Below, piece by piece: positions 36,318 to 42,795 of a stretch of 64,000 nt of DNA (positions within the stretch are counted from its first letter, which is position 1; each line of letters begins with the position of its first letter). The DNA lies in NCBI RefSeq assembly GCF_018138085.1, contig NZ_CP073105.1, forward strand, positions 2,232,001 to 2,296,000, written 5' to 3'. The translations under genes and the position numbers were made by a program. The notes beneath the pieces are model-generated. The model made no database searches. It was not told where the DNA came from and saw only the letters and a list, made by a program, of their open reading frames with translations. This stretch comes from Stutzerimonas stutzeri (GTDB lineage: Bacteria; Pseudomonadota; Gammaproteobacteria; Pseudomonadales; Pseudomonadaceae).

Positions 36318-36881
36318 TTAACGAGTGGCCAGGTCGTCGAACAGGCCCATGGTGGTGACGGTGAGCACTTCGGCAACCTGATCGCCGATGTTGGCCAGGT
36401 GATGGGGTTTGCCCGCATCGAAGTGAATGGAGTCGCCGCAAGCCAGCGGATAGTCGCGACCGTCGACTGTGTAGACGATTCGCCCGGACAGTACATAGGC
36501 GAATTCGGCGCCTTCATGAGCGATTAGTTCGGACTGGTAACCCACCGGCATACTGACCTTGACGGCGTTGAGCAGATTGCCCGGAAAGTTCGTCGACAGC
36601 CGTTCGTAGGTCAACGGCTGGCCCTCGATGGTGTAGCGCACGCGCTCGCCCTGATGCGAGTCCGGTTGTGCCTGGCTGGGCTGGTCGAACAGTGAGTTGA
36701 GCGGAACGCCGAGTGACTTGGCGATGTTTGCCAACGACGATATCGAGATGCCCGTGAGGTTGCGCTCGGCCTGGGAGAGGAAGCTCGCCGTCAGCCCGGA
36801 CTCCTGGGCAACCTGGTTCAGGGTCTTGTTCGCGGCTCGTCTGTGCCGGCGTAAACGCTCACCGATGCGATCGACTGTCAT
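36318..36881 (-). CDS. psdR: XRE-cupin transcriptional regulator, PsdR-like
   Basis: A 187-aa regulator: an N-terminal XRE helix-turn-helix (residues about 6-60, IGERLRRHRRAANKTLNQVA then SGLTASFLSQAERN) joined to a C-terminal cupin sensor domain (about 110-180, HEGAEFAYVLSGRIVYTVDG, DSIHFDAGKPHHL). Its placement between dppA and an M24 dipeptidase matches psdR (PA4499) of P. aeruginosa, a repressor of the dpp operon and mdpA, from memory. ATG 36881 precedes the HTH. Shared operator-like motifs on both neighbours support local repression, probably relieved by dipeptides or a breakdown product. Confidence 0.85.
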   Translation of the reverse strand: MTVDRIGERLRRHRRAANKTLNQVAQESGLTASFLSQAERNLTGISISSLANIAKSLGVPLNSLFDQPSQAQPDSHQGERVRYTIEGQPLTYERLSTNFPGNLLNAVKVSMPVGYQSELIAHEGAEFAYVLSGRIVYTVDGRDYPLACGDSIHFDAGKPHHLANIGDQVAEVLTVTTMGLFDDLATR

Positions 36882-36978
36882 GGGGTCCCGCCTTGTGAAA
36901 GTGGCCAGTATACGGCCAGCCCGATGCGCTCGCGCCAGCCCTGGTTCCGGCAAAATAGCAGGCGCAATGAAAAAACCT

Positions 36979-37008
36979 TTGCTTGGAAATTTAAGCTGTA
37001 CTTAAATT
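36979..37008 (+). promoter_or_regulatory. mdpA promoter overlapped by palindromic operator
   Basis: TTGCTT (36979-36984), 17-nt spacer, TTAAAT (37002-37007). A perfect palindrome AATTTAAG-CTGTA-CTTAAATT (36988-37008, arms 8 bp) covers the spacer and -10. Its opposite strand reads TTAAGTACAGCTTAA, the same TTAAG-N5-CTNAA motif as at dppA. Confidence 0.65.
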
Positions 37009-37039
37009 CTGCCGTCATTTACTCGAATGGGGAACAGGC

Positions 37040-38269
37040 ATGACCATCGGTGTCGGCGGCAGTACGCAAGAGGAGGCGCTCGGGCGCTTGCGCCATATGC
37101 TCGAAGGCGTCGAGCCGATCGCTGCGGCCGAGTACCAGGCGCGTATCGACAAGGCGCAGGAACGCATGCGGCATCTCGGCCTGGATGCGATCTTTCTCAG
37201 CGCCGGGGCCAACCTCGAATATTTCACCGGGGTGCGATGGTCTCCGAGCGAGCGCATGGTTGGTGCGTTGCTGCCCGCTAACGGTGCGCTGCAGTACCTT
37301 GCACCCGCATTCGAACAAGGCACGATTCGCGATTTCATGGTCGTCGAGGGCGCGATCAACGGCTGGCAGGAGCACGAAAGTCCCTATCGGCTGTTGCTCG
37401 ACTGCTTGCAGCGCATGGGGATCGTCCCGAACACCAGCCTGCGCCCACGGATAGGTCTCTGCCCGTCGTTGCCGTTCTTCATGTTCGATGGCCTGCGCCT
37501 GCTCGATCCCGGTTACGCGTTCACCGATGCAAGCGTGGTGACCGCCTATTGCCGGCAACGAAAATCAGCCGCCGAGCTGGCGTTGATGCAGCGGGCCAAG
37601 GACATGACGCTGGCCGTGCACGAGGCCGCCGCGAGCATTCTTCATGAGGGAATCAGCACCACCGAAGTGGTCCGCTTTATCGAGCATGCACACCGAGCGG
37701 TGGGCGCGTCGGGTTCGACCTTCTGCATCGTGCTGTTCGGCGAGGCGAGTGCCTTTCCCCACGGCGTGAAATATCCGCAGACGCTCAAGCGAGGCGATAT
37801 GGTGCTGATCGACACCGGTTGTTACGTGCACAGCTACCAGTCGGATATCACGCGCAGTTACGTATTCGGCGAGCCGGACGAGCGTCAGCGGGCGCTCTGG
37901 GCATTCGAAAAAGACGCCCAGCTGGCAGCTTTCGCCGCAGCGCGACTCGGCGCTCGCTGTGAAGAGGTCGACGCGGCGGCTCGCCATAGCCTGGAAGCTT
38001 CCGGCCTGGGGCCTGGCTATCAACTGCCGGGGCTGCCCCACCGAACCGGCCACGGAATTGGCCTCGAGATCCACGAGAGTCCCTATCTGGTGCAGGGCGA
38101 CCAGACACCTATCGAGGTGGGCATGTGCTTCAGTAATGAGCCGATGATCTGTGTACCCGGCGAGTTCGGTATTCGCCTGGAGGATCATTTCTACATGAGT
38201 GAAGAGGGGCCGCGCTGGTTCACCGAGCCGAGTCATAGCATCGACGATCCCTTCGGGCTGGACCGCTGA
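37040..38269 (+). CDS. mdpA: M24 family metallo-dipeptidase, MdpA-like
   Basis: A 409-aa peptidase of the creatinase/prolidase (M24) fold: N-terminal domain to about 165, catalytic pita-bread domain after that. The dinuclear metal ligands are visible: D in LIDTG, D in SDITRSY, H in HRTGHGIGLEIHE, E in FSNEPMI and E in RLEDH. It probably splits dipeptides (possibly X-Pro) imported by Dpp. ATG 37040 has GGGAACAGG upstream. Transcribed divergently from psdR, under an operator-covered promoter; resembles PA4498 (mdpA) of P. aeruginosa in context. Confidence 0.88.
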   Translation: MTIGVGGSTQEEALGRLRHMLEGVEPIAAAEYQARIDKAQERMRHLGLDAIFLSAGANLEYFTGVRWSPSERMVGALLPANGALQYLAPAFEQGTIRDFMVVEGAINGWQEHESPYRLLLDCLQRMGIVPNTSLRPRIGLCPSLPFFMFDGLRLLDPGYAFTDASVVTAYCRQRKSAAELALMQRAKDMTLAVHEAAASILHEGISTTEVVRFIEHAHRAVGASGSTFCIVLFGEASAFPHGVKYPQTLKRGDMVLIDTGCYVHSYQSDITRSYVFGEPDERQRALWAFEKDAQLAAFAAARLGARCEEVDAAARHSLEASGLGPGYQLPGLPHRTGHGIGLEIHESPYLVQGDQTPIEVGMCFSNEPMICVPGEFGIRLEDHFYMSEEGPRWFTEPSHSIDDPFGLDR

Positions 38270-38389
38270 CCAGCCGGGGCGCTGCGCTGAACTGCACCGG
38301 CAAACAAAACGTTGACTGTGCTTGTTCAAGGCTGATCGGGCCTGCCTAGAATCGAGGGTCCAGCCACCCACCCACCCGGACCTCATCTC

Positions 38390-39295
38390 ATGTCTTCGCG
38401 CCGCTTCCCGCTGCTGCTCGTGGGCGCTTTCCTCGCGCTCTACCTGATCTGGGGCTCCACCTACTTCGTGATCAAACTGGGAGTCCAGGCCTGGCCGCCG
38501 ATGCTGCTGGCCGGGCTGCGCTTCGTCATCGCCGGAACCCTGATGTTCGGCTGGCTGCGCTGGCGTGGAGTGCCGATGCCAACGGCGAAGGAGTGGCGTG
38601 CTTGTGCGATCGTAGGCTTCTTGCTGCTCAGCTGCGGTAACGGCGGGGTGACCATTGCCGAGCACCTTGGCGTGGCGTCGGCCGTGGCGGCGTTGGCCAT
38701 CGCCACCGTGCCGCTGTTCGCGCTACTGTTCGGCTTGATCTGGAGCCAGCGCACCACCGGGCTGGAATGGGGTGGTATCGTGCTCGGCCTGGTGGGGATC
38801 GGCCTGCTCAATCTCGGCCACAACCTGCAGGCAAGCCCGCTTGGGGCCGTGCTGGTCTTGCTGGCGGCGGCAAGCTGGGCGTTCGGTTCGATGTGGAGCC
38901 GCCATCTCAGCCTGCCGAGCGGAGCCATGGCCAGCGCGGCGCAAATGCTCATCGGCGGAGCCGTCTTGCTGGCGGGCAGCCTTGCCAGCGGCGAGCGCCT
39001 TGAACAAGCACCCGATGCCGCAGGCTGGTTCGCCTTGGCTTATCTGACACTGCTCGGCTCCATCGTCGCCTTCAGCGCCTATCTCTACCTGCTCAAGCAT
39101 GTGCGACCCGCCGCGGCTACCAGCTACGCCTATGTCAATCCGGTGGTAGCCGTGCTGCTGGGGGTGACGTTCGCCGGGGAACGGATCGGTACCGAAGAAT
39201 GGTTGGCAATGACAGTCATCATATCTGCAGTGGTATTGATCGGCCTGCCGCAGTGGCGCAAACCGCCAGCTGCCGCCAGTGCTAAAGCCGTCTGA
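38390..39295 (+). CDS. yedA: EamA/DMT family exporter, YedA-like
   Basis: A 301-aa inner-membrane protein with ten predicted helices in two EamA repeats (about 10-140 and 150-285). YLIWGSTYFVIKLGVQAWPPMLLAGLRF is the N-terminal EamA signature (landmark IWGSTYFVIK), and AATSYAYVNPVVAVLLG the second. It resembles YedA. Substrate unknown; drug, metabolite or amino-acid export is typical. Stands alone, 120 bp after mdpA. Confidence 0.85.
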   Translation: MSSRRFPLLLVGAFLALYLIWGSTYFVIKLGVQAWPPMLLAGLRFVIAGTLMFGWLRWRGVPMPTAKEWRACAIVGFLLLSCGNGGVTIAEHLGVASAVAALAIATVPLFALLFGLIWSQRTTGLEWGGIVLGLVGIGLLNLGHNLQASPLGAVLVLLAAASWAFGSMWSRHLSLPSGAMASAAQMLIGGAVLLAGSLASGERLEQAPDAAGWFALAYLTLLGSIVAFSAYLYLLKHVRPAAATSYAYVNPVVAVLLGVTFAGERIGTEEWLAMTVIISAVVLIGLPQWRKPPAAASAKAV

Positions 39296-39462
39296 ATGGC
39301 GAAGATCACCTCGACCCGCTAGGGTTGTATGATGAGTTGCGCGGGCCACGCGCAGCGGAGGCTCAGAACAACCGCCGTTGAGCGAGCGGTTCCTGATTCT
39401 GTCGGCTTCCGCTGGCCAGGCCTGCACATCCAATCCGTATCTTCTTATCGACAGGCGAACCG

Positions 39463-40650
39463 ATGCCCGCTGCGAAAACCCCTGCCGCCAACGACACCGT
39501 CTTCATCCTTTCCCTGGTGATCTTCAATTTCATCTCGTTCATCTCCATCGGCATTCCACTGGCGTCTTTGCCGGGCTACATCCATGAAAACCTCGGGTTC
39601 AGCACCGCCATTGCAGGCATCGTCATTGGTGCGCAGTACCTGACGACCTTGCTATGCCGCCCACTTGCCGGTCGGCTGGCCGACGAGCGTGGCGCGAAGA
39701 AGACGGTGTTGATCGGTATGGCTTCAGGTCTGAGCAGCGGTTTGCTGCTGCTGATTTCGGCGTTGCTGTCGTCTTGGCCCACAGCGAGCCTGGCCGTGAT
39801 GCTGGGGAGCCGCCTGATTCTGGGGTTTGCCCAGAGCCTAATCGGCATCTCGGCCATCACCTGGGGGATCAGCCGTCTGGGACCGGAAAGCACCGCACGG
39901 ATGATCTCCTGGAACGGTGTCGCTGCTTATGGCGGGGTGGGTATCGGCGCGCCGCTGGGTGTGTATCTGGAACAATCGCTGGGCTTGTGGAGCCTGGGCG
40001 TGGTGACAATGCTGCTCGCGGCGAGCGGATTGGCACTGGCCTGGCGCCGGGGCGACGCGCCGCTCAACCCGGGCGAGCGCTTACCGTTCGGCAAGGTACT
40101 GTGGAAAGTCGCTCCGCCTGGCCTGAGCCTGTCGCTGGCCACCATTGGCTACGGCACGCTGACCGCCTTCATTGCGCTGTACTACAGCTCGCGCGGCTGG
40201 GAAGGCGCCGCCTGGTGCCTGACGGCCTTCGCCTTCGCTTTTATCGGAACCCGGTTGCTGTTCCCCAACCTGATCAACCGTGTCGGTGGCTATTCGGTTG
40301 CGGTGGTCTGCCTGGTGGTGGAGATTTTCGGGCTGACGATGCTCTGGCTTGCCGAGGCGCCGAGCGTGGCCCTGGCCGGTTCGGCGCTGACCGGATGCGG
40401 CCTGTCCTTGCTCTATCCGGCGCTGGGCGTGGGCGTGGTCTCTCGCGTCGGGGCCGTCAACCGCAGTTCAGGCCTCAGTGTCTTCGCCATGTTCTTCGAC
40501 CTCGCGCTGGGCCTGTCTGGTGCAATCATGGGCGCGCTGGCCGTCTACATCGGCATGCAGAACATTTTTCTCGGCGCGGCGGCGATGGCCGTGGCTGGCC
40601 TTGCGATCGTCTGGGTGTTGCTCAAGCAGGAGCGCAAGGCCGAAGGATGA
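39463..40650 (+). CDS. MFS transporter, YfcJ/YhhS family
   Basis: A 395-aa major-facilitator protein with twelve helices. The motif-A-like loop RPLAGRLADERGAKKTVLIG lies between helices 2 and 3. Overall resemblance is to the YfcJ/YhhS arabinose-exporter-like group; substrate is not predictable. ATG 39463 (MPAAKTPAANDTVF) is the first in-frame start before helix 1. No partner gene adjacent. Confidence 0.82.
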   Translation: MPAAKTPAANDTVFILSLVIFNFISFISIGIPLASLPGYIHENLGFSTAIAGIVIGAQYLTTLLCRPLAGRLADERGAKKTVLIGMASGLSSGLLLLISALLSSWPTASLAVMLGSRLILGFAQSLIGISAITWGISRLGPESTARMISWNGVAAYGGVGIGAPLGVYLEQSLGLWSLGVVTMLLAASGLALAWRRGDAPLNPGERLPFGKVLWKVAPPGLSLSLATIGYGTLTAFIALYYSSRGWEGAAWCLTAFAFAFIGTRLLFPNLINRVGGYSVAVVCLVVEIFGLTMLWLAEAPSVALAGSALTGCGLSLLYPALGVGVVSRVGAVNRSSGLSVFAMFFDLALGLSGAIMGALAVYIGMQNIFLGAAAMAVAGLAIVWVLLKQERKAEG

Positions 40651-40847
40651 CCCATGTGGTGGCGCTAGTTGAGTCCTGGGATCAAGCTGAGTGACGCCTG
40701 TCGCAGCGAACTCGTCAGCGTGAGGTAGAAAGGGGGAGGGTGTTACGGGAAACGGGCAGTTGCTGGGGAGGGGCGCCGTTGAGCCCGGCACCCGCTACCG
40801 CAACATTTGCGAAAGAGCGCCTGTAACGCAACGAATGTCCACGTGGG

Positions 40848-41018
40848 TCATCTTCCCGCCGCGCACATGCCGACATCCAGCGACGCACGTCGCGCCAGGG
40901 CCGCGGCGCTCGGCCGATAGCTGCCCTTGCCTCGCTGGAGTTGCTTCCAGAACTCCAGCGGCTGCTTGGTGCTGAGGTCCGATTGCTTCACCAGATTTTC
41001 CAGGGTCTTGCTGCTCAT
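40848..41018 (-). CDS. Small protein of unknown function (56 aa)
   Basis: A short ORF starting MSSKTLENLVKQSDLSTKQ and ending in a basic, Ala-rich stretch. It is preceded by GGAGG at ideal spacing (GGAGGCCAC before ATG), the strongest evidence that it is translated. Its start overlaps the stop of a 27-codon ORF (ATGA). It is mainly polar, with no signal peptide or membrane helix. I recognise no family. It could be a real small protein or the remnant of a longer one. Confidence 0.4.
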   Translation of the reverse strand: MSSKTLENLVKQSDLSTKQPLEFWKQLQRGKGSYRPSAAALARRASLDVGMCAAGR

Positions 41019-41098
41019 GTGGCCTCCAATAGCTCGGTCGAGTGGTTGGTGGTCTTGATAAAAGTCGCGTCCTTGCGCCAGCCGTCGCGGCTTTCCAT
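41015..41098 (-). CDS. Tiny upstream ORF (27 aa)
   Basis: A 27-codon frame beginning MESRDGWRKDATFIKTTNHS and ending at a TGA that overlaps the ATG of the 56-aa ORF. No clear Shine-Dalgarno of its own. It could be a leader peptide coupling translation to the next ORF, or a fragment of a decayed gene. Confidence 0.25.
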   Translation of the reverse strand: MESRDGWRKDATFIKTTNHSTELLEAT

Positions 41099-41465
41099 GG
41101 AGCAGAGATTGCCTGGATGGAGTTACAGCTTGTTGACAGGTCGTTCAGGATTGGCCTGCTGGACGAACGGTCAGCCTTGGGCGTGACAGCCTGCCCTGGG
41201 TGAATCGACCCAGGCAAATTGACATGTAGCTGTAGGCCTCGTCATTACTCCAATTGCCGTCTCGTTGCTATCGAAATGCAATCAGTTAGCACGCCGCTAG
41301 ATATATAAAGCGAATAACGGCTGCGCCTAATCTGGCATCAACCGTTCATCGTTCGGGGAGAATCGTTTCGAACTATTGCCCGCATGTCGCCCTCCGAGAT
41401 AGTGAGGCGGTTGTAATGCAGTCGCCATTTTTAATTAGCATCACTCACGTAACTGGAGATATCTC
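41099..41465. other. Intergenic stretch before the KGG gene
   Basis: 367 bp without a convincing ORF. It contains an AT-rich ATATATAAAG near 41305, a possible stationary-phase type -10 area, and the leader of the KGG gene ending in a GGAG (41455-41458) seven bases before its ATG. Confidence 0.4.
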
Positions 41466-41777
41466 ATGTCGAATGATAAGAGCGGAAATCCGGGCAACTT
41501 TGCTAATGATCGCGAGAAGGCTTCCGAAGCTGGACAAAAGGGCGGCCACAACAGCGGCGGCAACTTTGCAAACGATCCGCAGCGCGCCTCTGAAGCTGGC
41601 CAGAAAGGCGGCCAGAACAGCGGCGGCAACTTCGCCAATGACCGTGAGAAGGCGTCAGAAGCCGGCCAGAAGGGTGGTCATAACAGCGGCGGCAACTTCG
41701 CTAACGATCGTGAAAAAGCGTCCGAAGCTGGCAAGAAAGGCGGCCAGAACAGCCACGGCGGCGGTCGCAATTCGTAA
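41466..41777 (+). CDS. KGG repeat stress-response protein (YciG-like)
   Basis: A 103-aa very hydrophilic protein made of four 22-residue repeats (GNFANDREKASEAGQKGG then HNSG), each with a KGG motif. This is the family of general-stress proteins represented by YciG and by Bacillus GsiB-like hydrophilins; such proteins are usually disordered and sigma-S-induced. The repeats are similar at DNA level too (66 bp each), so copy number may vary between strains. GGAG lies 7 nt before the ATG and a strong terminator follows. Confidence 0.85.
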   Translation: MSNDKSGNPGNFANDREKASEAGQKGGHNSGGNFANDPQRASEAGQKGGQNSGGNFANDREKASEAGQKGGHNSGGNFANDREKASEAGKKGGQNSHGGGRNS

Positions 41778-41812
41778 TAGGTTATCGCCGCTGCGGTAAC
41801 CGGTACGAATAT

Positions 41813-41849
41813 AAGCGGGACCTGTATATCAGGTCCCGCTTTTTTTTTG
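41813..41849 (+). terminator. Rho-independent terminator after the KGG gene
   Basis: A 12-bp stem AAGCGGGACCTG / CAGGTCCCGCTT with a TATAT loop, followed by an uninterrupted run of eight or more T. One of the strongest in the window. Confidence 0.95.
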
Positions 41850-42135
41850 TTCTTTTTTAGGAAGTTCATGAAAGTACATTGGAAGTTTTAAAGGCATCAG
41901 CCGTATTGATCGACGCACGGTCTTTATTGCTACATGCAGTCGTAGACAGTGAGCTCCGTTGGTGTTCGGACTCTTCAGGTAATTTCTTCTGACAGGCGGG
42001 AGGGGCGGCGCGACGGCCTGAAGTTGATCGTCGTAGAAGGCATTCTGGCTGCGCGTTGGAGAGATATGCGTTGACGGCTGAACTCATCGGAGCCGTTGCG
42101 GCCGAAATAGATAGATACAAAAACAGAAGTAGGAC
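41850..42135. promoter_or_regulatory. Presumed control region of the ACIII-caa3 operon
   Basis: 286 bp between the KGG terminator and actA. No ORF is supported. It must contain the operon promoter because no other promoter-sized gap occurs for the next 12 kb, but I cannot fix the -10/-35 boxes and see no clear Anr/Fnr box. Confidence 0.45.
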
Positions 42136-42792
42136 ATGGCCCAGATTTTTCCTCGTTCGGCTGACATGTGGCTGCGCCTGGCCTTGCTCATCCTGTTTGG
42201 CGGGCTGGTCTTGCTGTTCGTGGCGCTCGCGGTGCTGGACCGCTCCGATTACAACACCGGCAAGGGCTGGGTGGTGCGCCAACCGGTGCCTTTCAGCCAT
42301 GAACACCACGCGGGTGCGCTGAAGATCGATTGCCGCTACTGCCACGACAGCGTCGAAGTCAGCGCCGTGGCGGGGCTGCCACCGACTGACACCTGCATGA
42401 GTTGTCACTCGCAGATCTGGACGGGCGCCGAGATGCTTGCGCCAGTGCGCCAGAGCCTGGTCGAAGGTAAGCCGCTGCGCTGGAATCGCGTAGCCGAGCT
42501 GCCGGACTACGTCTATTTCCAGCACAACGTCCACGTCAACGCCGGGGTGGGTTGTGAGACCTGCCATGGCCAGGTCGACACCATGCCGCTGATGTATCGA
42601 GCGGAGACCTTCACCATGAGCTGGTGTCTGGATTGTCACCAGGACCCCGCGCCGCGGCTGCGGCCACGCGCTGCGGTGACCACCATGGGCTGGAAGACCG
42701 AGCACGACCGTCGTGCGGTGGGCGAGCGAATGATCGAGGAGCACCACGTCGACACCGAAAACCTGACCCACTGTTATATCTGTCACAGGTAA
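42136..42792 (+). CDS. actA: Alternative complex III subunit ActA, pentaheme cytochrome c
   Basis: A 218-aa membrane-anchored multiheme cytochrome. One N-terminal helix (about 11-35) precedes a periplasmic domain with five CXXCH motifs: C66-H70, C87-H91, C140-H144, C164-H168 and C213-H217, the last ending two residues before the stop. ActA of Rhodothermus and Flavobacterium ACIII also has five hemes, and this order of genes (ActA, ActB, NrfD-like ActC, ActD, ActE, ActF) is the ACIII signature. It passes electrons from the Fe-S chain of ActB toward ActE and the oxidase. First gene of a 12-kb operon. Confidence 0.9.
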   Translation: MAQIFPRSADMWLRLALLILFGGLVLLFVALAVLDRSDYNTGKGWVVRQPVPFSHEHHAGALKIDCRYCHDSVEVSAVAGLPPTDTCMSCHSQIWTGAEMLAPVRQSLVEGKPLRWNRVAELPDYVYFQHNVHVNAGVGCETCHGQVDTMPLMYRAETFTMSWCLDCHQDPAPRLRPRAAVTTMGWKTEHDRRAVGERMIEEHHVDTENLTHCYICHR

Positions 42793-42795
42793 CCC

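Noticed and set aside
40795..41217. A 140-codon minus-strand frame overlapping the tiny ORFs
   Set aside because: It has no good ribosome binding site and low-complexity residues; the frame with GGAGG at 41018 is preferred.
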